Source: Rhizobium anhuiense (lineage in GTDB: Bacteria > Pseudomonadota > Alphaproteobacteria > Rhizobiales > Rhizobiaceae). Taken from it: a stretch of 64,000 nucleotides of DNA. The DNA is taken from the NCBI RefSeq assembly GCF_003985145.1, contig NZ_ML133529.1, positions 174,960-238,959 on the forward strand. Reading direction: 5' to 3'. The stretch's first letter is position 1; the number at the start of each line of letters is the position of its first letter. Made by a program: the position numbers and the translations under genes. The notes under the pieces were generated by a model. The model did not search any database, was not told where the DNA came from, and worked only from the letters and a program-made list of their open reading frames with translations. Positions 10,387 through 18,895 of this stretch are shown piece by piece.

Positions 10387-13300
10387 GACGCCGCCTTCGT
10401 TTCTATGGGCAAGGTAAAGATCAACGTCGCTCCGTGCGGATTGTTCTTCTCGGCCCACAATCGTCCACCATGAAGCTCGACGATCGAACGGCAGATCGCC
10501 AGCCCCATGCCCATGCCGTTTTCCTTGGTCGTGAAGAACGGCTCGAACATTTTCTCGGGAAACTCGATACCCTGGCCGCGATCGCTAATCTCGGTCTGGA
10601 CGGCATTCCCCATATGGCGCACGCGGATCTCGATCATCCTGTCGTCTGCAACGGCGTCCATCGCTTCCATGCCGTTGCGGATGAGATTGATCAGGACTTG
10701 CTGGATCTGGATGCGATCGATTGCAATGAGCGGAAGATTGCCGTCAACGTCGACACCGATGCGAACACGACGTCGCCAGGCCTCGTCGGTCATCAGGCTG
10801 CGCGCCTCGTCGATGATGCCGGAGATCGTCGTTTGGATCCTCCTGTCCGCGGACTGTTTGAATAAGGCGCGAATGCGGCTGACGACCTCGGCCGCCGAGT
10901 TGGCGTCCCGGATGATGCGCTCGACCGTCTTTTGTGCCCGCTCCATATTCGGCGGCTCAGCCGTGAGCCAGCGCTGGCAGGCATGCGAATTCGCCACGAC
11001 GGCGGCCAGCGGCTGGTTCACCTCATGCGCGATCGAAGCCGAAAGCTCGGCGAGGCTCGCCGCTTGGCTCGCCCGGGCAAGGCCCTCTTGCGCCAGGCGC
11101 AGCTCGTCTTGCGCCCGTACCTCACCGTCGATATCGAGGCATATGACATTCCACTGAATGATCTCGCCTTCAGCGTTGCGCATCGGCGCCGCGCGTGTCT
11201 CGACCCAACGATATTCACCATCGAACCGCCGTAGGCGATGTCTGCGTGCATAGGGCTCGCCGGTAGCGAGCGAATGAGCATACTTTTCCTTGACTCCGGC
11301 CACCTCGTCGGGATGAACACCGGCGTCGAGTGTGCCGGCCAGCCGGGACTTTCCCGTTCCGTCCAGCTCTTCGAGCTTGTATCCGAGAAAGTCGCGAAGC
11401 TGAGGATTGCGATAGACCGGCTCTCCATCCGGAGCGGCGCAATCGATCATGGCCGGCAGCGTCTCGACGATCTGCCAGAGCGAGCGTTCACTCTCTCGCA
11501 GCGCTTCTTCAACGCGCAGCTGATCATCGATGTCATGCGAGAGACCGTACCATTGGACGATCCGCCCGTTTTCGTCCCGCAGCGGCTCGGCGCTGCCCTT
11601 CACCCAGCGATAGACGCCATCGGCGCGCCGCAGGCGATACTGTTTCGAGAAGCCCTCGCCGGTGACGAGGGAGTGGTTGAGCGCTTCGGCGAGGCTGGCG
11701 GCATCGTCGGGATGGACGGCGGCTTCGATGAGGGCTGCCAGCCGACTCACGCCGGGCTTTTCCATATCGGCGATGTCGAGACCGAGAAAATCGATTAGGC
11801 GCTGGTTGAAGAAGGTCGGAGTGCCGTCCGAATTGAGCCGCCAGAGCAGGCTGGGAACCATATCCACCAGTTGCGAAAGCTCCCGCTCCCGGTCGCGCAG
11901 CGCTTCCTGTGCACGCATCTCATCGTCAATGTCGACTGAGATCACGTACCATTGCATGATTGCGCCGCTTTGGTCCCGCAGCGGTTCGGCGCGGCCGTCG
12001 ACCCAGCGATAGGCACCGTCGACGCGGCGCATGCGGTATTTTATCGAGAAGGGATCGCCGCTGGCGAGGGAACGATGAACCGTCTCCAGCAACCTCGATG
12101 CGTCATCGGGGTGGACGAGGGTGTGAATGACTGACGCGAGGCGGCTCATGCCAGGCCTGTCCATATCGCCCACGTCGAGACCGAAAAAGTCGATCAGACG
12201 TTTGTTGAAGAAGACCGGCTCGCCTTCCGGCGTCAAGCGCCTGATCTGTACCGGGACCATGTCGACGAGCTGCGAGAGCTCGCGCTCACGTTCACGTAAC
12301 GCCTCCAGCGCACGCACCTCGTCGTCGATATCGAGAGAAACGCCGTACCATTGCACGACCGTTCCGTCGTCATCGCGGCGGGGCTCGACCCGGCATTCCG
12401 CCCAGCGGTAGACATCATCCTGTTCGCGCCAGCGAAATCGCATCGCGGAGCCGGAGCCGGTTTCGAAGCAGTTCCTGAGCGTACGCTGGATGTCGGGTGC
12501 GTCTTCTGGATGAATCAGCTGTTGCAGCAGATCGTCGATGCGCGGTTCACCGAGAGCGTCGAAATTGGCAATAACGGAGCGGAAATGATCCTGATACCGC
12601 TTGTTGAAATAGAACGATCCTCCCGTGGGCTCCACACTCCAGATGCGAACCGGCACGGCGTCTATGATCTGCTGAAGCTGTTGTTGGCTCCGCCGCACAG
12701 CCTCTTCGGCATGAACCTGATCGTCGATGTCGTGACACAGGCCGTACCACTGGACAATGCGCCCTGATTGATCCCTCATCGGTTCCGCACGGCTCGACAT
12801 CCAGCGATAGAGGCCGTCGGAGCGGCGCAGTCGATACCGCATGGCGAAGCTCGCGCCGGTAGCGAGGCAATGGCGAAGGGCATCTCCGAAACCCGCCGCA
12901 TCCTCCGGGTGAACGGTGGCGTCCAGGACGGACTCCAGCCGGCTCATGTCGGGTTTGTCGAAATCAGCAACATCGAGACCGAGAAAATCGACCATCCGTT
13001 GGTTGAAGAAGGTCGGCTCGCCGTCGGGGGTTAGACGCCAGACGTGGCTCGGAACCATATCCACGAGCTGCGAGAGTTCCCGCTCCCGGTCGCGGAGCGT
13101 ATCCAGGCTTTGGCGCAATGTGAGCACTGCCAACTGGTGTTGCCGGGATATGGCGGCCACAATGAGCGCCGAAAATGCCGAGATGGCCAGAAAAAGCTGC
13201 AGCATGACCTGCTTGTGCTTCTGGGCCTCGGGATCGCCGGCAAACTGGCTGGTGCCTGTTATCGTGAACAACGCCGTGATCAGGGCGAGGAGGACCAAGG

Positions 13301-14015
13301 ATACGGCGGCGCCTTTGAATTCGAAGCGAACGGCGGCCCAAAGAAGAGGCGGCATGATAATGTATGCGAAGGGGAGGTAGCCGCTCAGCGAAAGAGCCGC
13401 AACGCCGAGAAAGATCAGCCCCAGGACGAAAGCTTCCACCCATTGCGGGGCTGAGAGTCGGGTCTTGCCGCGCCAGCTGTGAAATACGACCAACGCCAGC
13501 GGCGCTACGATCAGGACGCCGGTGGCGTCTCCGATCCACCAAAGAGGCCAAGCCGTTGCGAAGGATTGCGATTGTATGCCAAACCACGCCAGGGTCGCAC
13601 TTCCCACGGTCGCGCTTGCGATGGGCGCAATCCCCGCGCCCAGTACGACGAACGCGAAAACTTCCTGCAAGGTTTCCAGCCGAACTGGCCGCTTCAAGAT
13701 TCGGTTGACGAGCCATGCCCCGGCAACCGCTTCCAGGGCGTTACCGATGTAGATCAGAAAAGCCGCAGGCAGCGGACTGTGGAACCACAGCAAATTGCTG
13801 AACAGTTCGGCCAGGCAGCCTCCCAGCACCCACCAAGGCCAGCTGTAGGGAGAGGCGGCCACAAGTGTCGCAATGAAAAGGCCACTCGCCGGCCAGATGG
13901 AAATTCCGGTTCCAGGGACGATTGCGAGCGACTGGGCGAATCCGCAGGCCAGCACATAGGCTACGATGAAAAGGCCCAGGTGCAGGAATTGAGGGCGGTG
14001 CGACCAGACGCTCAT
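10383..14015 (-). CDS. MASE1-type sensor histidine kinase with five PAS domains
   Basis: Large membrane-bound sensor kinase, 1210 residues from the ATG at 14015 (AGGAGC ribosome site 9-10 bases upstream). An in-frame ATG at 14105 would add 30 residues. Residues 1-300 form a multi-helix MASE1-like membrane module (LGLFIVAYVLACGFAQS, GISIWPASGLF). Five PAS/PAC units of about 131 residues follow from about 310 to 970; three begin with ELSQLVDMVP and each ends in a PAC-like RMRR.DG.YRWV..RAEP segment. The dimerisation/phospho-acceptor motif SIAHEVNQPLAAV (His near 997) and the ATPase domain (N box LINLIRNGMEAMD, G boxes DRGQGIE and GMGMGLAI) close the protein. First gene of an operon with three receivers. 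The stimulus is unknown. Confidence 0.92.
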   Translation of the reverse strand: MSVWSHRPQFLHLGLFIVAYVLACGFAQSLAIVPGTGISIWPASGLFIATLVAASPYSWPWWVLGGCLAELFSNLLWFHSPLPAAFLIYIGNALEAVAGAWLVNRILKRPVRLETLQEVFAFVVLGAGIAPIASATVGSATLAWFGIQSQSFATAWPLWWIGDATGVLIVAPLALVVFHSWRGKTRLSAPQWVEAFVLGLIFLGVAALSLSGYLPFAYIIMPPLLWAAVRFEFKGAAVSLVLLALITALFTITGTSQFAGDPEAQKHKQVMLQLFLAISAFSALIVAAISRQHQLAVLTLRQSLDTLRDRERELSQLVDMVPSHVWRLTPDGEPTFFNQRMVDFLGLDVADFDKPDMSRLESVLDATVHPEDAAGFGDALRHCLATGASFAMRYRLRRSDGLYRWMSSRAEPMRDQSGRIVQWYGLCHDIDDQVHAEEAVRRSQQQLQQIIDAVPVRIWSVEPTGGSFYFNKRYQDHFRSVIANFDALGEPRIDDLLQQLIHPEDAPDIQRTLRNCFETGSGSAMRFRWREQDDVYRWAECRVEPRRDDDGTVVQWYGVSLDIDDEVRALEALRERERELSQLVDMVPVQIRRLTPEGEPVFFNKRLIDFFGLDVGDMDRPGMSRLASVIHTLVHPDDASRLLETVHRSLASGDPFSIKYRMRRVDGAYRWVDGRAEPLRDQSGAIMQWYVISVDIDDEMRAQEALRDRERELSQLVDMVPSLLWRLNSDGTPTFFNQRLIDFLGLDIADMEKPGVSRLAALIEAAVHPDDAASLAEALNHSLVTGEGFSKQYRLRRADGVYRWVKGSAEPLRDENGRIVQWYGLSHDIDDQLRVEEALRESERSLWQIVETLPAMIDCAAPDGEPVYRNPQLRDFLGYKLEELDGTGKSRLAGTLDAGVHPDEVAGVKEKYAHSLATGEPYARRHRLRRFDGEYRWVETRAAPMRNAEGEIIQWNVICLDIDGEVRAQDELRLAQEGLARASQAASLAELSASIAHEVNQPLAAVVANSHACQRWLTAEPPNMERAQKTVERIIRDANSAAEVVSRIRALFKQSADRRIQTTISGIIDEARSLMTDEAWRRRVRIGVDVDGNLPLIAIDRIQIQQVLINLIRNGMEAMDAVADDRMIEIRVRHMGNAVQTEISDRGQGIEFPEKMFEPFFTTKENGMGMGLAICRSIVELHGGRLWAEKNNPHGATLIFTLPIETKAAS

Positions 14016-14424
14016 TATCAGTTGCTCCTGCCGGACAGACAAAGCCACGGGATCGTCGGCGTTTTGTATTGTCGTTATTCTCGATTTCGGGGCTGGCGAG
14101 CGCATGCTCAGACCGTAACCCCGCCCCATTACAACCGCAACTCATGGAAACCCATGCATTGCGCGGGGATGTGGCCGCCGTGCCCGGAATCGGTAGTTCG
14201 GCGCGAACGAGCAATTGGAGACCTGTCCTGCCTTCTGGTGGGGCATCCTAAACCTTGGGGTGGTTTCGCTAGACGTACGGCTAAGGCGACCGGACCCCAT
14301 GGACGATGGAGAGCGCCCGGCTTTCCAGTCATTGTCGGTCCGGTCGATTCCGAGACGTTGAAGACGATCCCTATCCGCGATCTCGTCGCCATTCGCGCGG
14401 TGCAATGCAACAAAGGATGCTGAG
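14016..14424. other. Divergent intergenic region, kinase operon / reductase
   Basis: About 410 bases between the start of the sensor-kinase operon (minus) and an NAD(P)-binding reductase gene (plus). It must hold both promoters. Frames crossing it lack ribosome sites. No palindrome or clear -35/-10 pair was recognised. The part up to 14105 could be an N-terminal extension of the kinase. Confidence 0.4.
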
Positions 14425-15177
14425 ATGAAAATCACGGTAGCGGGAGCAACCGGTGTTGTCGGAACACGCCTCAGTGAAATCATACGCCAGTCCGGCCACC
14501 AAGTCAGCGCCGCGTCGTTGTCGCTCGGCGTCGACACGGTTAGCGGAAAGGGCCTTGAAGCGGCCTTGGCGGGAACTGAAGTCATCGTTGACGTTACCAA
14601 CGCCGCATCTTTCGGCGACAGTGCGGCGCTGGATTTTTTCAGGGCTTCGACCAAGAATTTGCTTGCCGCAGCGGCCGAGGCCGGTGTCAGGCACTATCTT
14701 GCACTTTCGGTCGTCGGCACGCCAAGTCTGGTCGAAAGCGACTATTTCCGCGCGAAAATGGTGCAGGAAAATCTCATCAGGGCTTCAAATCGACCCTATA
14801 CGCTTCTCCGTTCCACACAGTTCTACGAGTTCATCAGCGGATTGATCGACACCGGTGCTGATGGTGATGTTTTCCGATTGTCTCCGGCGTTCATGAGGCC
14901 GGTGGCGGCCGGTGACGTCGCCGCATTGCTGGCGGAATTGTCAGTCGGAGCGCCGTTGAACGATATTGTTGAAATCGGCGGTCCGGATCAATTCGGTATC
15001 GATGAAATCGCCCGGATCTATCTCGCCGCGAATGAGGACGAGCGGCAGGTGGTGACAGACCCATCCGCCTCGTATTTCGGCGTCGAATTGACCGCCGGCG
15101 CGCTGCTTCCTGGCGCCGGCGCGCGCGTGGCGACCGAGAAGCTCTCCGACTGGCTCTACCAAGCGATGGCGGACTAG
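14425..15177 (+). CDS. NAD(P)-binding atypical SDR (NmrA-like) reductase
   Basis: Cytoplasmic Rossmann-fold protein, 250 residues. The N-terminus MKITVAGATGVVGTRLSE contains the GATGxxG nucleotide-binding motif of atypical short-chain dehydrogenases of the NmrA/NAD(P)H-binding group. There is no YxxxK catalytic pair at the classical position, so it may be a redox sensor, isomerase or quinone-type reductase instead of an alcohol dehydrogenase. Start supported by an AAAGGATG region 7-12 bases before the ATG. Transcribed alone, divergently from the sensor-kinase operon. Confidence 0.8.
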   Translation: MKITVAGATGVVGTRLSEIIRQSGHQVSAASLSLGVDTVSGKGLEAALAGTEVIVDVTNAASFGDSAALDFFRASTKNLLAAAAEAGVRHYLALSVVGTPSLVESDYFRAKMVQENLIRASNRPYTLLRSTQFYEFISGLIDTGADGDVFRLSPAFMRPVAAGDVAALLAELSVGAPLNDIVEIGGPDQFGIDEIARIYLAANEDERQVVTDPSASYFGVELTAGALLPGAGARVATEKLSDWLYQAMAD

Positions 15178-15322
15178 CGAGTCGATCATTTGATCGCGCG
15201 GTGGCACCCGATTCATATCCAAGACGCATTCCGTAGCGTGCAGGTCGGGTATCGGTCGAGGCCCTGGCGGCCAAGGGAATTGTCAAACTCGACGTGTGAG
15301 ATGGCCGACCCCAGGGGGCGGT

Positions 15323-15359
15323 TAAAAGAAGGCGGTGGACCCTCATGTTGCCCACCGCC
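15323..15359 (-). terminator. Terminator-like hairpin on the minus strand
   Basis: Perfect 8-bp stem GGCGGTGG/CCACCGCC (15331-15338 with 15352-15359). Read on the minus strand it is followed by TTCTTTT (15330 down to 15324). No annotated minus-strand gene lies immediately upstream, so the transcript it would end is unidentified. Confidence 0.55.
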
Positions 15360-15701
15360 CACCTCCTCCCGGCGTCCGCCGCCACGGTCGGGAAGAGAAC
15401 CAAATCTATCCGAACCAGGCCTTGGTTTGTATCTAAGCCGGCAAACAAAAGCGCAGTGTCGTTCACCAGTCACATAAGCATTTGTGAGGTGTGATTTGCC
15501 GCCAGGCGAATGTCATTGAAGTTGCTGCGGTCGCGGTCGCCGTTCCTGTGGATAAGCTGTGGATATCCAGTGGATGACACGATCGATCGGCGGCCGACAA
15601 AGCCCCCTATTCTAATCATATGTTGCCTATCCGTTCCGAATCTCTTCATCTTGCGTTGCTGCCGTCGACCTCCGCCGCAAACGTCGTCGACCGCACGCTA
15701 C

Positions 15702-15737
15702 GGGCGCTCCGACATAAGTGCGGAGCGCCCTTTCTCT
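15702..15737 (+). terminator. Strong orphan rho-independent terminator
   Basis: Perfect 10-bp stem GGGCGCTCCG/CGGAGCGCCC (15702-15711 with 15721-15730), 9-base loop, followed by TTTCTCTT. It is far from any plus-strand protein gene (reductase stop at 15177), which suggests an independent short transcript starting somewhere in 15400-15650. Confidence 0.75.
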
Positions 15738-15989
15738 TGCCGGAGGCTGGAACGCAGGCTAGAACCGTGGCGGCGGTTCCACCGCACCCGTGCTTCAGTC
15801 CAGGCGGGCAAACGCGGATCGTTTCACTGGATCGATCGTCTCGTCACAAAAGAGGCGATGCGAACCGATAGCTAAGCCTCGCATATCGTTGCTCATGCCA
15901 TAGATTACGCGAATTGGCAGTCGATCAATCGTGCGACGCCGACGCCGGTGACAGGCCGGCACATGTTCATAACTTGCGGGAGCTGCATG

Positions 15990-16979
15990 ATGGAATATCG
16001 ACGTTTGGGAAAGTCGGGTCTGAAAGTGAGCGAGTTCTCTTTCGGTTCATGGGTCACTTTCGGCAAGCAGGTAAATGGAGGCGACGCCGTCGATCTCATG
16101 AAGCTTGCCTATGACAACGGGGTGAACTTCTTCGACAATGCCGAGGGATACGAAAGCGGCAAGTCCGAAATCGTCATGGGCGAGGCGCTCAGATCGCTGG
16201 GCTGGAGCCGTGACAGCTTCGTCGTCTCCAGCAAGGTCTTCTGGGGAGGGCAGAAACCGACACAGCGCGGCCTGTCGCGCAAGCATGTGACCGACGCCTG
16301 CCATGCCGCGCTCAAGCGGCTTCAGGTCGACTATCTCGACCTCTACTTCTGTCATCGCCCGGATATCGACACGCCCATCGAGGAAACAGTCCGGGCGATG
16401 CACGATCTCGTCGCCCAGGGCAAAGTGCTCTACTGGGGTACGTCGGAATGGTCGGCGCAACAATTGACGGAAGCCTATGCCGTCGCTCGGGACTTGCGCA
16501 TCACTCCGCCGACGATGGAGCAGCCGCAATACAACATCTTCGAGCGCCAGAAGGTCGAGTCGGACTACCTCCCGCTCTACGAGTTGATCGGGCTTGGCAC
16601 CACGATCTGGTCGCCACTCGCCTCGGGCGTCCTCACCGGCAAATACAATGACGGTGTGCCCGCCGACAGTCGCATGAACCTGCCTGGCTACGAATGGCTG
16701 AAGGAAAAGTGGTCCAGCGATGCCGGCCGCGCCCAGCTCCGACAAGTCGGCGAGCTCGCAAAGCTCGCGGACGAGATCGGAATATCGATCACGCATCTCG
16801 CCCTTTTGTGGTGCCTCGCCAACCGGAACGTCTCGACCGTCATTCTTGGCGCATCGCGCGCCAGCCAGCTGCAGGTCAATCTCGCGGCCCTCTCACACAG
16901 GCAAAAGATGACGTCTGACGTGCTGGACCGGATCGACATGATCGCCGGCAACAAACCCGAAGAACCCCGTCGCTTCTAG
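15990..16979 (+). CDS. Aldo/keto reductase
   Basis: NADPH-dependent carbonyl reductase of the AKR superfamily (YghZ/Kv-beta-like branch), 329 residues, cytoplasmic (beta/alpha)8 barrel. Visible catalytic elements are the Asp and Tyr in NFFDNAEGYESGKSE, the Lys in VVSSKVFWG and the His in YFCHRPDIDTPIEE. The C-terminal ILGASRASQLQVNL region binds the cofactor. Start at the second of two adjacent ATG codons (15987/15990) because family members begin MEYRRLG; GCGGGAG lies just upstream. Single-gene unit ending in a hairpin at 16990-17028. Confidence 0.9.
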   Translation: MEYRRLGKSGLKVSEFSFGSWVTFGKQVNGGDAVDLMKLAYDNGVNFFDNAEGYESGKSEIVMGEALRSLGWSRDSFVVSSKVFWGGQKPTQRGLSRKHVTDACHAALKRLQVDYLDLYFCHRPDIDTPIEETVRAMHDLVAQGKVLYWGTSEWSAQQLTEAYAVARDLRITPPTMEQPQYNIFERQKVESDYLPLYELIGLGTTIWSPLASGVLTGKYNDGVPADSRMNLPGYEWLKEKWSSDAGRAQLRQVGELAKLADEIGISITHLALLWCLANRNVSTVILGASRASQLQVNLAALSHRQKMTSDVLDRIDMIAGNKPEEPRRF

Positions 16980-16989
16980 GCGAAACAAA

Positions 16990-17028
16990 TTTCTCTCGAC
17001 GAGCCAAACCAAAACTCGTCGAGGGAAA
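16990..17028 (+). terminator. Stem-loop after the aldo/keto reductase
   Basis: 14-bp stem with a single T.G pair: TTTCTCTCGACGAG (16990-17003) with CTCGTCGAGGGAAA (17015-17028), 11-base loop, beginning 11 bases after the stop codon. No T run follows, so it is either a weak terminator or an mRNA 3' end structure. Confidence 0.65.
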
Positions 17029-17308
17029 CTGCGGTTGGCCTACCGCAGCAGCACCGTGGTGGCCCCTCGGCGGTTGGCGTGCTTTCCGATTTTTGATCGG
17101 CGCTCAGCTGCGGTAGAGCAACTGCCGCCATTGAGCGGCAATGTCGGCCGTTATCGCCCCTGTTTCTCCTGACAGCACCCACTTCGTAGGCTCACGAATA
17201 TAACGTGGGTCGAAGCGTTCAAGAAACCTTCATGAAGCTCAGGGTTGAAATGGCCTCCCCCGGCTCCAAATCTCGTCGGCGGTCGTCGAAACACGAGGGG
17301 AGGGGCGC

Positions 17309-18622
17309 ATGGGCAATGCGTATGTCGATCGGATAGGGCGGGCCAGGTCAGGTTTGGGCTTCATTGTCGTTCTTGCCTGCCTCCTGTCCTGCCTTCCGGC
17401 ATTTGCCGCGCCCGCCGATATCGGCGGTTTGACGGTGACCCTGCCCGACGCCGCTTCCGGCTGGAGGAAGGCCGCCAAAGGCAATCTCTTCATGTTGCAG
17501 AAGGATTTTCCTGAAACGGATGACGACAAGCGCGGCAGTGCTCTGATCCAGATCACCAAGCCGCTCCCGGCCGCGCGCAATTCCCTGCAGGCCGGGATGA
17601 AGACCTTCGTCGCCACGCTGCCCGACATGGCGAAGGAAGATATCCTGATCAAACATTACGGGGTGACGGTGAACGGCCACGACATCCGCGTGGAAGAACG
17701 CTGCTGCGTCCATCAGAACAATGTCAGCATCAACCAGATCGTGGTCGGCATCGCCGGCGACAAGCGGCAGGCCTATCTGCAGCTCGTGCTGCTGAATGTA
17801 ACCGGCGACAGAAGCAAAGGGGCGGAGGCTGATTTCGCGGCCCTCGTGCGCTCGGTGAAGCTCGATCCTTCCGACAGGGATTTCGACCTTGTTCCGGCGA
17901 GCGGCGATGGCGGGCTGGACGGCGTCTTCACCCATCTCGATACCGGCATCCGGCCGAATGTCTTCGGCGGCATGGATTTCTACTCGGACAGCACGATCAG
18001 CATGTTCGACCGGGAGGGCCGGTTCAGCACGGAGCTGCCGAAGGGCGGCCGGAGCATTGGCGAACATTGCAAGGAGACCCCGACTGATTGCGGTCTCTAC
18101 AAGCTTGCCGGCGGCGGCTTCTTCTCCTCGGCCGGGTCGATCGAAATGCGCAGCGTCACCTCAGCCTACGGCACGATCGAAATCGAGACGAAACCATTCT
18201 CGAAAAAGGGTGAGGACCTGGTGATTTCAGACGCGGATTATCGCGCCGTGCCGCCATTTGATGAGGGCACGACGCTCGACGGCGAATGGGTTTCCACCTT
18301 TGCCTCGAGCGGCATGACTGCGACCTCATCGGGATCGGTGGCCTCCAGCCATACGCTGACGCTTCGTCGAAACGGCACCTTCGAACGCACGGGCTGGTCC
18401 GGCGCCTCGATGATGAACGAAATCGGCGGATCCCGATCGGGCGTCACCACATCCGGAAACCGGCCGGTCGCAAGCGGCCGCTATAAGCTTTCCGGCTATC
18501 GCCTCGACTTGACCGACGCCGACGGCAGGACGGAAAGCATGAGCATATTCGAACCGGACAAAGCATCCGACGGGCTTCTGGTGATCAACGGCAACAACTA
18601 CCTCAAGGACGACGGGAGATAG
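17309..18622 (+). CDS. Exported protein of unknown function
   Basis: 437-residue protein that I do not recognise. The N-terminus has a charged stretch, a hydrophobic core (LGFIVVLACLLSCLPAFA, about residues 16-33) and an AFA/A signal-peptidase site, so the mature part is periplasmic or secreted. Apart from a CC pair it looks like a beta-rich globular protein; the second half is Gly/Ser-rich with repeated DGR/NGTFERTG-like turns. The ATG at 17309 is well supported by GAGGGGAGGGG 3-10 bases upstream. It stands alone, 270 bases before repA. No function is assigned. Confidence 0.75.
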   Translation: MGNAYVDRIGRARSGLGFIVVLACLLSCLPAFAAPADIGGLTVTLPDAASGWRKAAKGNLFMLQKDFPETDDDKRGSALIQITKPLPAARNSLQAGMKTFVATLPDMAKEDILIKHYGVTVNGHDIRVEERCCVHQNNVSINQIVVGIAGDKRQAYLQLVLLNVTGDRSKGAEADFAALVRSVKLDPSDRDFDLVPASGDGGLDGVFTHLDTGIRPNVFGGMDFYSDSTISMFDREGRFSTELPKGGRSIGEHCKETPTDCGLYKLAGGGFFSSAGSIEMRSVTSAYGTIEIETKPFSKKGEDLVISDADYRAVPPFDEGTTLDGEWVSTFASSGMTATSSGSVASSHTLTLRRNGTFERTGWSGASMMNEIGGSRSGVTTSGNRPVASGRYKLSGYRLDLTDADGRTESMSIFEPDKASDGLLVINGNNYLKDDGR

Positions 18623-18895
18623 CCAGGTAGCATCCAAGGTATTGAATAAATTAGATTTATAAGGCTAAGGCCTAAACTTCCCGGTCGGTTTGAAAGCCGC
18701 CAGGGCTGTCAGCCGTTTCGAGCCGGGGCCATGGCGCCAGCCGCCCGAAACCTGCCTGACCTGGCCAGCCGTCTCGATGGGTGAAATGAGCAGCTTGGTT
18801 AAGCATTTGTAAATTGGTAACGAATCGAGGCATATAGTAACTGCGCAACTGAAGCGCTTTCGTTCAAAATTGCGCAGTTACGTGGGAAAAAGATC
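18623..18895 (+). promoter_or_regulatory. repA upstream region
   Basis: Region expected to carry the repABC promoter. A TATAGT hexamer at 18833-18838 resembles a -10 box and runs into the inverted repeat at 18837-18881. No well-spaced -35 was found; TTGTAA at 18807-18812 is 20 bases away. The overlap of the possible -10 with the repeat fits autorepression by RepA, known for repABC plasmids. Confidence 0.45.
18837..18881. repeat. Perfect 12-bp inverted repeat ahead of repA (operator or parS candidate)
   Basis: GTAACTGCGCAA at 18837-18848 and its exact complement TTGCGCAGTTAC at 18870-18881, separated by 21 bases, ending 14 bases before the repA ATG. Each arm contains the self-complementary core TGCGCA. 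Candidate RepA operator or RepB (parS) site; the familiar GTT(N10)AAC parS pattern is not present here. Confidence 0.7.

Larger units (their letters stand above)
15178..15989. other. Long intergenic region with two orphan terminators
   Basis: About 810 bases without a supportable protein gene; open frames here have no ribosome sites and Arg/Pro/Ser-rich translations. It holds two intrinsic-terminator structures described separately: one reading on the minus strand at 15323-15359, and one on the plus strand at 15702-15737 that is more than 500 bases from the nearest upstream plus-strand stop. A CCTCCTCCC tract, complementary to a Shine-Dalgarno sequence, lies at 15362-15370. One or two small RNAs are possible. 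Confidence 0.45.

Noticed and set aside
15510..15875. Open frame of 121 codons in the 15.2-15.9 kb gap
   Set aside because: It crosses the terminator at 15702-15737, has no ribosome site and has a Cys/Arg/Pro-rich translation without motifs.
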